A DNA stretch of 64,000 nt from JAXLYE01 sp046351595 (GCA_046351595.1 JAXLYE010000004.1:372001-436000), one strand, 5' to 3'. Counted from the stretch's first letter, positions 18,218 to 27,850 are shown. The notes: generated by a model from the sequence alone, not told the origin. A program made the numbers and translations.

Positions 18218-19336
18218 ATGAGCGCGCCCTCTATTTCTCCTTCTTCGTCCGGCTCTCCGTCCCGTCCCAGCCGCGAGCCCGTCGGCTCGCCGGCCCACCC
18301 CGCTGCCCACGATCCGGCTGAGCGGCCCGAGCCGGGCGACCGCCCGCGCCGCGACGAGGGCCGCTTCGAGCTCGCCCCCGAGGCCATCGGGCAGACCGTG
18401 GCCGCGATCGTGCGCGCCGAGCTCGGCGTCACCTGGGGCGCGGCCCGCACGCTGTGCGAGCGCGGCAAGGTCTTCGTCGACGGCCAGCGCCTGCTCGACC
18501 CGGCGGTGCGGCTGCGCCCGGGCTCCCGCGTGCTCGAGGTCCGGCCGCGCGAGAAGGTGCCGCTCGCCCCGCACCGCGCGCTGGCCCTGGCCTCGATCGT
18601 CTACGAGGACTCGCAGGTGGTCATCGTCGACAAGCCGGCCGGCATGTCGTCGGTGCCCTACGAGCGCGGCGAGACCGGCACGGCCATGGACTGGGTGCGC
18701 GAGGCGTGGCGGGCGCAGGGCAAGCGCGGCGCGAAGGCCACGGGCGTGCCGCTGCACATCGTGCACCGCATCGACAAGGACACCTCGGGCCTCTTGCTCT
18801 TCGCCAAGACCAAGCAGGCCGAGCGCAGCCTGCAGCTTCTGTGGCGGCAGCACGACATCGAGCGCCGCTACCTCTGCGTCGTGCACGGCCGCCTGACCGA
18901 TCGCACCATCGAGAGCCACTTCATCGAGGATCGCGGCGACGGGCTGCGCGGCTCGGCCGGCATCGGTCCGGCGCGCGCCACCCCGAGCGACCACGGCAAG
19001 CACGCCGTCACCCACGTCAAGGCGCTCGAGTTCTTGGGCAACCTGGCGACGCTGTGTTCGGTGACGCTGGAGACTGGCAAGACCCACCAGATCCGCATCC
19101 ACGCCGCCGAGGCCGGCCACCCCGTCGTCGGCGAGTCGGTCTACATCCGCGACTTCACGCGCCGCGGCCACGAGCCGCTGCCGTCGTCGCGGCTGTTGCT
19201 GCACGCCGAGTCCCTGGGCTTCGTCCACCCGGTCACGGGCGAGAAGATCGCCCTGCGCCGGCCGCCGCCGGACGACTTCCAGAACGTCGTGCGCAAGCTG
19301 CGCGCCCTAAGCGCTCGATCCGAGCAGGCTCCCTAG
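18218..19336 (+). CDS. RluA-family pseudouridine synthase
   Basis: 372 residues from ATG 18218 (the open frame reaches further upstream but is unlike coding sequence). After a disordered Ser/Pro/Arg leader there is an S4 RNA-binding domain (about 55-110; GAARTLCERGKVFVDGQRL) and the RluA catalytic domain (about 125-355). Catalytic Asp186 lies in HRIDKDTSG; the later TGKTHQIRIH motif is intact. It isomerises uridine to pseudouridine in rRNA or tRNA; which site cannot be told. The insertion DRGDGLRGSAGIG is as in the RluC/D branch. A second, diverged family member lies at 32619-33569. Confidence 0.92.
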   Translation: MSAPSISPSSSGSPSRPSREPVGSPAHPAAHDPAERPEPGDRPRRDEGRFELAPEAIGQTVAAIVRAELGVTWGAARTLCERGKVFVDGQRLLDPAVRLRPGSRVLEVRPREKVPLAPHRALALASIVYEDSQVVIVDKPAGMSSVPYERGETGTAMDWVREAWRAQGKRGAKATGVPLHIVHRIDKDTSGLLLFAKTKQAERSLQLLWRQHDIERRYLCVVHGRLTDRTIESHFIEDRGDGLRGSAGIGPARATPSDHGKHAVTHVKALEFLGNLATLCSVTLETGKTHQIRIHAAEAGHPVVGESVYIRDFTRRGHEPLPSSRLLLHAESLGFVHPVTGEKIALRRPPPDDFQNVVRKLRALSARSEQAP

Positions 19337-19703
19337 CCGCCTGTTGAAACCTCGGCCGACGGCGGCAAGCTAGAGGGACAGCGCGCGCTACGGTGAGCCA
19401 GGGCCGCCTCGCCCGAAGCTGCAACAGGGCTGGAAACGGGGTCCGGGCGATCGGCCTTGTGGCAGGGACACTCGCCGCGAATGCACTTGTAAGGTCCGCG
19501 GCTTAGGTGTCCCTGGGGGGTTAGAAGGTAGGTTCAACTAGGGTGCAGGCGTGAGATCGTCGCAGCTGCGGGCCCGGTGTAGTGCTTGCTCGCAGGCGCA
19601 AGCTGGAGTAGCGTGCGCGGTACATTGCGCCGCGGCCCTCGCGCACAGGTTTGCACACGCTTCAAACGAGAAGTCTTTGCGTAAGAACCAGATGGAGGAA
19701 CAC
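19337..19703. other. 367-bp intergenic region upstream of the VWA lipoprotein
   Basis: No gene and no clear repeat. GATGGAGGAACAC immediately before 19704 serves as ribosome binding site. I could not identify a convincing promoter. Confidence 0.5.
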
Positions 19704-21377
19704 ATGAGCCGTCGCCGTCGATTGATCGCGCACGCCCTGCCGGGGGTCGGTATGGCCCTTGCGCTGAACGCGTGCACCTCGCCTCAGGTCGGAAATCCCT
19801 GCCCGATCCCGACCAACGCCGACGAGAAGACCAAGAACGCCGCCATCCAGCGTTGCTTCGGCCAGATCGGCGATCTCCCCGTCGACGCGCGCCTCAAGAA
19901 GGACGTCGACATCCTGTTCCTGATCGACAACTCCCCGTCGATGTCGCCCAAGCAGGCGGCGCTCGCGAAGAACATCCCGAAGTTCATCTCGACCATCGAC
20001 GCGACCGGCGCCAACTACCACGTCGGCATCGCCACCTCGGACATCGGCAGCAACCAGGCGCCGGGCGTGCCCTGGGGCGGCAACATCGGCAAGTGCGACA
20101 CGTACGAGGGCGACGACGGCGTGCTGCAGGCCGTGGCGTGCAACACCCGCAGCCAGGTGACGCCGATGGCCAAGAGCGCCTGCGCCACCCTGTGTCCCGA
20201 CGACAAGTTCGTGCCCACCGACGGCCGGCGCTACATCTCGAAGGTCGACGGACTGACGAACGTGCCGGTGTCGATGCAGCTCGATCCGATGACCGGCAAG
20301 ATGGTCGACGCCGGTCCGCAGAAGGCCTTCCAGTGCATGGCGCTCGTCGGCGACGACGGCTGCGGCATCGAGGGCCAGCTCGAGGGCGCCAAGCGCGCGC
20401 TCGACGGCCACCGCAGCGAGAACACCGGCTTCTTGCGCTCGTCCTCGGTGCTCGCGGTCATCTTCATCACCGACGAGGATGACTGCTCGGTGCAGCTCAG
20501 CAAGCGCTCGGAGAACAACCCGACGACGCGCGACTGCGACCCGACGCAGCCCGACAGCTACGACTGCTACAACGTCGACTACCGCTGCCTGGCGCGCTCG
20601 CTGCAGTGCAACGAGACGATGCTGACCCAGGGTCAGAAGAACGGCTGCAAGGAGCGCGCGAACAACTACCTGGAGAACGTCGACAAGTACGTCAAGTTCT
20701 TCAATACGCTGCGCCCGTCGAACAAGCTGCTCGTCAGCGGCATCTGGACGCTGCCCTCGATCACCAACGGCGGTCGCGTCGAGATCGCGCGCGGCTCGGG
20801 CGGCACCACGACGCCGTTCCTGAACCGCGCGGGCGGCGCCGGCGCCTCGTGCGTCTACGTCGGCGACCAGAACGTCTACGGCCAGGCCCAGCTGCGCCTG
20901 TCGAAGTTCGCGCAGGGCTTCGGCAACGACACGATGGGCAAGCCCAACGCGCTCGAGGTCTCGATCTGCGACATCGACAACTACCCGCAGGCGCTCGACA
21001 AGATCGCCGAGGCGATCAAGAGCAAGCTGTCGGAGTCGTGCCTGCCGGTCATCCCGAAGACCACGGCCGATGGCCAGCCGATCTGCCTGGTCGGTGACGT
21101 CGACGAGGCCAGCCCCTACAGCTCGCCCGACGTGCTGTTCCCGACCTGCTCGACGAAGTGCTGCCAGGGCTGGGCGAACTCGATGCAGCCGACGCCCGAG
21201 GATCCCGCGATCCAGATGGCGTGCGCCAACGAGACGGCCAATGCCTGCTACTGCGCGGTCAAGAGCACCGTGAACAAGTGCTCGAGCACCGTCGTCGCCG
21301 GCATCTGGCGCAAGGGCGGCGCGCAGCCGCCTCCGGGCAAGGTCGTCAACTTCCGCTGCGCCGGCGGCGGGACCTAG
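19704..21377 (+). CDS. Cysteine-rich VWA-like surface lipoprotein
   Basis: 557 residues; ATG preceded by GGAGG. Signal peptide with lipobox LALNAC. The segment VDILFLIDNSPSMSPKQAAL carries a MIDAS-type D-x-S-x-S (Asp75, Ser77, Ser79), as in von Willebrand A domains that bind metal and ligands. The domain continues with AVIFITDEDDCS. Many Cys residues (TCSTKCCQGWAN, NACYCAVKSTVNKC) suggest disulphides outside the cytoplasm. Proteins with this pattern are common in Myxococcota and are thought to sit on the outer surface; the ligand is unknown. It is convergent with the TonB receptor, with a repeat array between them. Confidence 0.85.
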   Translation: MSRRRRLIAHALPGVGMALALNACTSPQVGNPCPIPTNADEKTKNAAIQRCFGQIGDLPVDARLKKDVDILFLIDNSPSMSPKQAALAKNIPKFISTIDATGANYHVGIATSDIGSNQAPGVPWGGNIGKCDTYEGDDGVLQAVACNTRSQVTPMAKSACATLCPDDKFVPTDGRRYISKVDGLTNVPVSMQLDPMTGKMVDAGPQKAFQCMALVGDDGCGIEGQLEGAKRALDGHRSENTGFLRSSSVLAVIFITDEDDCSVQLSKRSENNPTTRDCDPTQPDSYDCYNVDYRCLARSLQCNETMLTQGQKNGCKERANNYLENVDKYVKFFNTLRPSNKLLVSGIWTLPSITNGGRVEIARGSGGTTTPFLNRAGGAGASCVYVGDQNVYGQAQLRLSKFAQGFGNDTMGKPNALEVSICDIDNYPQALDKIAEAIKSKLSESCLPVIPKTTADGQPICLVGDVDEASPYSSPDVLFPTCSTKCCQGWANSMQPTPEDPAIQMACANETANACYCAVKSTVNKCSSTVVAGIWRKGGAQPPPGKVVNFRCAGGGT

Positions 21378-21886
21378 CCTCGCCCCGTTCGCCTCATCCG
21401 CTCCCCGCGGCGGCCTCCGCTCGGCAGGCCGCCGCCTCCGCTCCAGCTCCCCCCTCCAACCTCGGTTTCTCAGCGGCCGCGCCGGGCGCGGGCCCTGCCT
21501 GGTCGCGCGTCCGCGGGCTTGTCGGACGGCTTTGCAGCTTGTCGGACGGGCCACGAGGTCTGTCGGGGCGGGCTCTGGGCTTGTCGGACGAGACTTGAGG
21601 CTTGTCGGACGGGTCTGAGGCTTGTCGGACGGGTTTTGAGGCTTGTCGGACGGAGCGGGAGCTCTTTACAGCGGGCGGATAGGCGTTTTTGCGGCCCGAT
21701 AGCTACAAAAACTGCAAATTCAAGGTCCGATCCCGGCCCGACAGGCCCAGAAAGCGGCCCGAGAGGCCCCAAATCGGCTCGACAAGGTCGTTCTTGCGCC
21801 CGACAAGCCTCCCCAGCCTGTCGGGCGCGCCGGGCTGCGAGGTCGGCGGGCGAGCGCGGCGCGGCGGGCGGCCCGACCGGGGCGGC
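21378..21886. other. 509-bp convergent intergenic region with a phased repeat array
   Basis: Contains no convincing gene. The left part holds seven boxes around TGTCGG at 20-21 bp spacing; the right part holds inverse-orientation variants such as CCCGACAAGCC and CCCGACAGGCC (about 21737-21825). Confidence 0.8.
21518..21655 (+). repeat. Seven degenerate ~21-bp units (CTTGTCGGACGGG)
   Basis: TGTCGG cores start at 21520, 21540, 21561, 21582, 21603, 21623 and 21644, that is steps of 20, 21, 21, 21, 20 and 21 bp, close to two helical turns. Units 4-7 share GGCTTGTCGGACG with TCTGAG or TTTTGAG spacers. Reverse-complement versions follow further right, so RNA from the region could fold into several hairpins. 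Confidence 0.9.
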
Positions 21887-24229
21887 TCAGTAGTTGCCTT
21901 CCATCGCGATGTACGCGCCGAGGCCGGGGCTGGCCACGCCCGAGCCGTGCAGGCGGTACGTCTCGTTGGCCAGGTTCTCGATGGTGCCGGTGACGTGCAG
22001 GCGCCGCGACAGGCGCAGCGCGCCGCGCGCGGTCACCACCAGGAAGCCCGGCGTCCCGTCGCACGAGGGCTGCCCGGGCGGGCACACCGTCGGATCGAGC
22101 ACGTCCTGGATCGAGAGCCGGCGCTGCGCCAGGCCCCAGCGGACGCCGATCTCGGCGAAGCTGAGCAGGCTGCGCGGCCGCCGCAGCTGCAGCGACCCGA
22201 AGCCGAACAGCGGCGGCACCCGCCACAGCGGATCCGAGGACACGGCGCCGGCCGGCTGCCCCGAAAGCCCTGGCGGCGGCAGCCGCTGCACGTCGCCGTG
22301 CGCGTAGGTCACCGTCGCGTACGCCGCCAGCCCGCCGAGCAGGTTGAGCCGGGCGCTCGCCTCGACCGCGTGGATGAGGGCCGAGCGCTCGTTGCGCCGC
22401 GTCAGCAGCCGGTCGGTGCAGCGATCCTCGGCGGGGTAGCAGGTGTGGCCGTTGAGCACGGCCGTGCTCACGGACAGCGGATCCGAAAGGTACGTGATCG
22501 AGTAGGTGGCGCCGCCCTCGATGCGCGAGTGCGCGACCCGCAGGCCGGCCTCACCGGAGTAGGCGGCCTCGGGGCGCAGCGCCGTCGTCCCCGGCACGAG
22601 GAGCCCCGGCCGCCCCAGGTCGAGGCGGGCGTTGTCGTCGAGGTTGGCCGGGCGCACGCCAGTGCTGAAGCCGGCGAAGAGCGCGAGCGCGCTCACCGGC
22701 TGGTACTGCACGTGCACCGAGCCGGCCCACACCGCGGTCTGGATCTGCCGCGCGCCCTGCGCCGTCGCCGCGAACTCGGGCACGAGGCGCTGCATGCGGC
22801 TGTCCTCGCCGATGCCGAGGAAGTTGCCGCCGACGCGGCCGCTGATCAGGGCGCGCAGCCGGCCGGGGCGCGCCGACTCGGCTCCGGTGAACAGGCGCTC
22901 GAGATCGAGCTCGTCCTGGACGAACAGGGCGAAGGACTGCGCGCCCGAGCCCGCGGGGTAGCGCACGAGCTCGGGGCTCATGGTCATCGTCCCGCCGAGG
23001 CCGCTGCTGATCAGGCCGACCGTGGCGGTGCTGCGCACCCACTCGAAGTAGCCCTCGACGCCGGCGGACAAGAAGCCGCCGCGGCCGAGATCGGCGCGGA
23101 CGTTGGCGTTGATGCCCAGGACCGTGACGCCGTTGGACATCGCGGTCAGGCGATCGAGCGCGAGCTGCTGCCGCGAGGTGTCCTCGCCCATGCGGTGCAG
23201 CGAGGCGGTGGCGCTGACGTCGATGGTGTTGCCGCGGAGCTCGAAGTTGCCGTCGTAGCGCAGGTAGCCGAGGTCGCGCTGCACCGCGGTCAGCGTGTAC
23301 AGGTCGCCGGGCTGGCTGCGCTCGTTGCTGGCGCCGTCGTACTGCCGCTGCCCCTGGAAGACCACGACCAGCGTGCCGGCGCCCAGGTCGGCGCCGAGGC
23401 CGACGTACAGGGCGCCCTCGTCGTAGCCGGTGAGCGGCTGCGTGCCGGCGCGGCCGCCGCCGTACAGGTCGCCGAAGCGCCGCACCGAGAACGCGGTGTC
23501 GAGCGCGTAGCGGCTCCAGCGGCCGCCGCCCGAGACGCTGCCGAGCAGGCCCTGGTCGTAGCTGCTGTAGGCGCCGCGGACGCCGGCGTTGAGCTCGATG
23601 TTGCTGCCGGCGATGGGAGCGGGGCGCCGCGTGCGGAACTGGACCGTGCCGCCGAGCCCGTCGCTGCCATAGCTGGCCAGGCCGGGCCCGCGCACGATCT
23701 CGACGGCATCGAGAAGGTATGGGTCGAGCAGGTTGGGCGTGACGAGGCCGCCGGGCAGGGTGCTGGTGATCGTATTGTTGAGCCGCACGCCGTCGACCAG
23801 CAGCAGGATGTGGCCGCCGCCGAGGCCGCGGATGACGGGCCACGGCCGGCCCTGGCTCGGGCGCGTGACGAAGACGCCGTCCTCGTCGCTGAGCGCGTCG
23901 CTGGCGGTGCGCGGGGGGCGCTCGCGCAGCTCGTCGCGCTCGACCGCGGAGGCGGCGCGCGGGCTGTCGAACACCGGCGTGCGCCGCAGCGAAACCACGT
24001 TCACGGCGTCGAGCAGCGGGCGCGGGCGCAGGTCCTCGGCGCCGCGGTCCTTGTCCTTCTCCTTGTCCTCTTCGGCAGCCGCGCGGGGGACGCTGCCCAG
24101 GCCCAGGGCGAGCCACAGGCCCAGCCCGGCGCGCAGGCCGCGGCGCACCCGCTGCCCGGCCCGGTTCAGGGTCCGGAAGGCAGGGGGCCGACCCCTGGTG
24201 GCGCACTGGTCCGACGATGAACTTGGCAA
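21887..24229 (-). CDS. TonB-dependent outer-membrane receptor
   Basis: 780 residues from TTG 24229, which has AGGGAG upstream; a GTG at 24148 directly before a cleaner signal peptide (RRGLRAGLGLWLALG) is the alternative. After cleavage near RAAAE comes a charged EEDKEKDKDRG segment, then the plug domain (about 75-190; VIRGLGGGHILLLVDGVRLN, and EIVRGPGLASYGSDGLGGTV) and a 22-strand-type barrel ending in MEGNY. Two Cys pairs in the barrel (TCYPAEDRC, TVCPPGQPSC) suggest disulphide-bonded loops. It imports a large ligand such as a siderophore, haem or glycan using TonB energy. No substrate gene is linked; the pterin dehydratase gene sits 19 bp upstream in the same direction. Confidence 0.9.
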   Translation of the reverse strand: MPSSSSDQCATRGRPPAFRTLNRAGQRVRRGLRAGLGLWLALGLGSVPRAAAEEDKEKDKDRGAEDLRPRPLLDAVNVVSLRRTPVFDSPRAASAVERDELRERPPRTASDALSDEDGVFVTRPSQGRPWPVIRGLGGGHILLLVDGVRLNNTITSTLPGGLVTPNLLDPYLLDAVEIVRGPGLASYGSDGLGGTVQFRTRRPAPIAGSNIELNAGVRGAYSSYDQGLLGSVSGGGRWSRYALDTAFSVRRFGDLYGGGRAGTQPLTGYDEGALYVGLGADLGAGTLVVVFQGQRQYDGASNERSQPGDLYTLTAVQRDLGYLRYDGNFELRGNTIDVSATASLHRMGEDTSRQQLALDRLTAMSNGVTVLGINANVRADLGRGGFLSAGVEGYFEWVRSTATVGLISSGLGGTMTMSPELVRYPAGSGAQSFALFVQDELDLERLFTGAESARPGRLRALISGRVGGNFLGIGEDSRMQRLVPEFAATAQGARQIQTAVWAGSVHVQYQPVSALALFAGFSTGVRPANLDDNARLDLGRPGLLVPGTTALRPEAAYSGEAGLRVAHSRIEGGATYSITYLSDPLSVSTAVLNGHTCYPAEDRCTDRLLTRRNERSALIHAVEASARLNLLGGLAAYATVTYAHGDVQRLPPPGLSGQPAGAVSSDPLWRVPPLFGFGSLQLRRPRSLLSFAEIGVRWGLAQRRLSIQDVLDPTVCPPGQPSCDGTPGFLVVTARGALRLSRRLHVTGTIENLANETYRLHGSGVASPGLGAYIAMEGNY

Positions 24230-24248
24230 AGACGGCTCCCTGGCTCTT

Positions 24249-24554
24249 CTAGCTCAGCGTACGCCCCGCGGCCAGCTTCTCCATCTGCCGCGCCAGCTGC
24301 ACGTCGCGCTCGGTGATCCCGCCCTGGTCGTGCGTGACCAGGTCGACCACGACGCGGTCGTAGACGTTGCTCCACTCGGGGTGGTGGTTCATGGCCTCGG
24401 CGCGCAGCGCGGCGGAGGCCATGAAGCCGAACGCCTCGACGAAGCTGCCGAACCGGTACTCGCGGTGCAGCTTGCCGGCCTGCACCTGCCAGTCGTGCAG
24501 CGCGGGGTCGTGCAGCGTCGCCGCGAGCTCTTCGGGGGACAGTGGCTTTGACAT
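24249..24554 (-). CDS. Pterin-4a-carbinolamine dehydratase
   Basis: 101 residues from ATG 24554, the standard length for the PhhB/PCD family; a slightly longer start at 24566 is possible. The core AEAMNHHPEWSNVYDRVVVD with the HHP motif and THDQGGITERDVQLA are diagnostic. The enzyme dehydrates 4a-hydroxytetrahydrobiopterin, regenerating the cofactor of aromatic amino acid hydroxylases. No hydroxylase gene is in the window. It is divergent from the GNAT gene and upstream of the TonB receptor. Confidence 0.92.
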   Translation of the reverse strand: MSKPLSPEELAATLHDPALHDWQVQAGKLHREYRFGSFVEAFGFMASAALRAEAMNHHPEWSNVYDRVVVDLVTHDQGGITERDVQLARQMEKLAAGRTLS

Positions 24555-24664
24555 GATCCGAGCCATTTTGTGCACACACCGCCGCCCCCTGGCAAGGCTT
24601 GGCACAAGGCCGCGGGCGACGGCGGCGGTTGCCGCAGGCGGACGGGGCGTGGTAGGCACGGCGC

Positions 24665-25189
24665 ATGTCGGACCCGCCCGTGACCCCCATGGCCGAGCGA
24701 GCGCATCCCGCGATCGGAATCCGGCCCTACCGCGCCAGCGACCTCGACGGCGTGCGGCGCCTGGTCGAGGCGGTGCTGACCGAGTTCGGCTTCGCGCACA
24801 CCATCGGCGGCATCGAGCGCGACCTTGTGCACATCGCCGAGCGCTACGGCGCGGGCGGGGACGGCGCCGCCGCCTTCTGGGTCGCCGACAGCGACGGCGC
24901 CATCGTCGGCACCGTGGCGGTGCGCGCCAAGGACGGGGACGCCGAGCCCGGCACCTGCGAGCTCAAGCGCCTGTACCTCGACCCGGGCTGGCGCGGCCGC
25001 GGCCTGGGGCAGGCGCTGTACGAGCAGGCGGAGTCCTTCGCGCGCGCGGCCGGCTACCGCCGCATCTGGCTGGACTCGTCGCGGCGCTTCGCGAAGGCGC
25101 ACCGGCTGTACGCGCGCAACGGCTTCGTCCTGCTCGCGCAGCTGGACAACGACTGGGAGGACAACGTCTACGAGAAGCGGCTCTTGTGA
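24665..25189 (+). CDS. GNAT-family N-acetyltransferase
   Basis: 174 residues, ATG start. GNAT fold: IRPYRASDLDGVRRLVEAVL at the start, AFWVADSDGAIVGTVAVRAK for the central strands, then CELKRLYLDPGWRGRGLGQAL, where R-G-R-G-L-G is the acetyl-CoA pyrophosphate loop (Q/RxxGxG/A), and SSRRFAKAHRLYARNGFV near the end. It transfers an acetyl group to an amine; the substrate cannot be inferred. Confidence 0.88.
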   Translation: MSDPPVTPMAERAHPAIGIRPYRASDLDGVRRLVEAVLTEFGFAHTIGGIERDLVHIAERYGAGGDGAAAFWVADSDGAIVGTVAVRAKDGDAEPGTCELKRLYLDPGWRGRGLGQALYEQAESFARAAGYRRIWLDSSRRFAKAHRLYARNGFVLLAQLDNDWEDNVYEKRLL

Positions 25190-25213
25190 AGGCGCGACGC
25201 GCGGGCGCCTGGT

Positions 25214-26488
25214 TCACAGCTCGCGCCGCGCCACCTGCAGCGCCTCGTCCGCGACGGCGAGCGTGTGCTCGATGTCGCCGGGCGTGTGGGCCAGGCTGAT
25301 GAACCACATGTGCCGCGGGTGCAGGAGGACGCCGCGTGCCAGCACCTCGGTGTAGAAGCAGCGGGTGAGGCGCGCGTTGACCTCGGGATCTTCGTGGCGG
25401 AAGCGGAAGAAGGGCATGGGCGGCAGCGGCTCGCCGTAGGCCTCGGCCGGCACGCCGTGCGCCCGCACGAGCTCGTTCAGCCCGTCGATCAGCCGCTGCC
25501 CGAGCGCGTGCACGTGCGCCTGCACCGCGCAGGCGTCGATGATCGAGAGCGTCTTGCGCGCCGCCGCCATCGCCGCGGTGTCGCCGTGGAACGTCGCGGA
25601 GTAGTGCAGGCCGGCGCCGTGCTGCATGACGTCGCGCCGACCGAGCAGCGCCGCCACCGCGAAGCCGTTGCCCAGCGCCTTGCTGACCGTGATCAGATCC
25701 GGCACCACGCCGACGCGCTCGGCGACGGAGTTGGGGGCGATGCGCAGGCCGGTCTTGACCTCGTCGAGGATGAACACGGCGCCGTGTGTGCGGGTGATGC
25801 GCGCGAGCTCGGTGAAGATCTCGGGCCGGTGCGGCAGCACCATCTCGGGCGCCAGGATGACGGCCGCGATCTCGCCCGGGTTCTGCTCGAAGCAGGCGGC
25901 GAGCGAAGCGGGCTCGCTGGCGCGGAACTCGGGCACCTGGTCGTCGAGCCCCGCCGGCACCGCGTCCTGCAGCGGCAGGCACCAGTCGTGCCAGCCGTGG
26001 TAGCCGCAGCGCGCCACCTTGCGCCGCCCGGTGCACCGCCGCGCGATGCGCACCGCCGCGGTCGTCGCTTCCGAACCGGTGCGGAAGAAGACGCCCATCT
26101 CGGCGCCGGGAAAGCGCGGCAGCAGCGCCTCGATGAACTCGATGTGCTGCGGGTGGTTGAGCGAGACCAGCCGCCCGGACTGCGCCTGCGCGAACGCCGC
26201 GGCCTCGACCTCGCGGCGCGCGTAGCCCAATAGATAGGCGCCGAAGGACATCAGGTAGTCGATGTACTGGTTGCCGTCGACGTCCCAGATGCGGCAGCCG
26301 CTGGCCCGCGCGAAGTACATCGGCGTCGTCTCGGCGTCGACGAGCGGCCGGCCGGACAGGTGGATGCCGCCCGGGATCACGCGCTGCGCCCGCTCGAACA
26401 GGGCCGCGGACCTCTTGTAGCGGGCGCGCAGGGAAACGAGCCGATCCTCAGCAGAGGCCGGCCTGGGAATCGAGAGATCGTCTGCCAT
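25214..26488 (-). CDS. Class III aminotransferase, glutamate-1-semialdehyde aminomutase-like
   Basis: 424 residues. PLP fold type I, class III: NQYIDYLMSFGAYLLGYARR, GSEATTAAVRIARRCTGRRK, VFILDEVKTGLRI (cofactor Asp), and the PLP lysine Lys270 in TVSKALGNGF. The region RASGCRIWDVDGNQYIDY and the HPQHIEFIEALLPRFPGAE segment are closest to HemL-type enzymes. True HemL makes 5-aminolevulinate; this standalone copy lacks other haem genes nearby, so it may be a side-branch aminotransferase or aminomutase. No secretion signal; cytoplasmic. Confidence 0.85.
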   Translation of the reverse strand: MADDLSIPRPASAEDRLVSLRARYKRSAALFERAQRVIPGGIHLSGRPLVDAETTPMYFARASGCRIWDVDGNQYIDYLMSFGAYLLGYARREVEAAAFAQAQSGRLVSLNHPQHIEFIEALLPRFPGAEMGVFFRTGSEATTAAVRIARRCTGRRKVARCGYHGWHDWCLPLQDAVPAGLDDQVPEFRASEPASLAACFEQNPGEIAAVILAPEMVLPHRPEIFTELARITRTHGAVFILDEVKTGLRIAPNSVAERVGVVPDLITVSKALGNGFAVAALLGRRDVMQHGAGLHYSATFHGDTAAMAAARKTLSIIDACAVQAHVHALGQRLIDGLNELVRAHGVPAEAYGEPLPPMPFFRFRHEDPEVNARLTRCFYTEVLARGVLLHPRHMWFISLAHTPGDIEHTLAVADEALQVARREL

Positions 26489-26587
26489 ATCGGAAGGCTC
26501 CTGCTTCCGATGATGACACCCGCCCGGCTCGCGGCACGTCCGGCCGCACCGCTGGCTGCACGTCGAGCGGCACGCGGAGCCGCGGGG

Positions 26588-27850
26588 TCAGGCGATCCAC
26601 ACGTTGAACGCGGCGCCGATGGGCATGGGCAGAAGGTCCTGGTTGAAGAGCGCCCAGCGGTCGCCGCAGTAGTACACGCCGAGCGCCGAGCCGTGGTACA
26701 GGCCGCCCTGTCCGCCCGGGTTCCAGTTCGGCGTCACCAGGATCACGGCATCGGGGTTGCCGCGTGCGGCCGGGTGCTCGAGCCAGGTGCCGTTGCTGCC
26801 GCAGAGGTTCTGCGGACTGACGCGGTGGACGAACGCGCCCTCGGGGCACAGCACGTTCCACGCGGCGGTCGGCGGCATCGGCGCGCGGTCCTGGTTGAAC
26901 ACGGCCCAGCGCCCGCTCGTGTACCAGACCCCGAGCGCGTGGTTGTTGTACGTGCCGCCGAGGCCGCCCGGGTTCCAGTTCGCCGTGACCAGCACCACCG
27001 CGTCGCTGCGGCCGTTGCACGCGGGGTGATCGAGGAGGCTCCAGTTGTTGACGATGTTGCCCGGGGAGGCGCGGTGGACGAAGCCGGCCTTGGTGACCAG
27101 CACGTTGAACGCCGCGGTCGGCGAGAGCACCAGGCGATCCTCGTTGTAGATCGACCAGCGCCCCTGCTGCGTGAGCCACACGCCGGTGTGGTGGTTGTTG
27201 TACGTGCCGCCGGTGCCGCCCGGGTTCCAGTTCGCGGTGATAAAGAGCTGCGCGCTCGGATCGTTGTTGGCCAGCGGGTGGTCGACATAGACCCAGTTCT
27301 CGACGGTGGTGGCGCGGCTGCCGCGGTGCACGAAGGCGCCGGCGCGGCCCGACCCGGCGGACACCGAGGCCAGCGGCACGGCCGCCGCGGACACCGAGCC
27401 CGGCGCGAGCGACCCAGGCGGCGTCATCGGCGTCATCGGCGTCATCGGCGTCATCGGCACCACGGGCACCACGGGCACCACGGGCACCACGGGCACCGCG
27501 GCCACCACCGGCAGCGGCGCAGGGGTCAGCGGCACCGACGGCCCAGACTGCAGCGACACCGAGGTCGTCGGCACCGCCGGGTCCATCGCCCGCGCCACCT
27601 CGCGCGCCGAGGGCCGCTTCGGCGGCTCCTTGGCCAGCATCTGCTTCACCAGCGCCTCGAGCTCCGCCGGCACCTCGGGGGCCCGCTCGCGCAGCGGCCG
27701 CGGCTCCTCCTTCAGGTGCATGAGCAGCAGCTCACCCAGCCCCTGCGCGACGAAGGGGAGGACGCCGGTGAGCATCTCATAGAAGATCGCCCTTTCGTCG
27801 CGGCCGGCGCGTGATCGTTCCGCGACCGGCTGCGGCGGCTTGCGCATCAC
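26588..27850 (-). pseudogene. 5'-truncated Ser/Thr kinase with three DUF7452-like repeats
   Basis: The product begins with about 20 residues unlike any kinase and then enters a Hanks-type kinase in its C-lobe: IFYEMLTGVLPFVAQGL, LKQMLAKEP-like LVKQMLAKEPPKRPSARE. The ATP-binding lobe, HRD and DFG motifs are missing, so no kinase activity is expected. A linker of low complexity follows (VPVV and MTP units coded by GTCATCGGC and CACGGGCAC repeats near 27420-27500), then three similar modules of about 80 residues (about 170-420), each with AFVHR...N, a NPDAVILVTPNWNPGG-like strand and WA(I/V)FNQD...FNV. This is the C-terminal sensor part seen on myxobacterial kinases. The break lies near 27785, downstream of the paired palindromes; 420 codons remain open, so a protein may still be made. 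Confidence 0.7.

Noticed and set aside
19551..19703. N-terminal extension of the VWA lipoprotein to 19551
   Set aside because: The extension would hide the signal peptide; the ATG at 19704 has GGAGG in place.
21518..21655. CRISPR-like array
   Set aside because: Units are degenerate, spacing is 20-21 bp with no unique spacers, and no cas gene is present.
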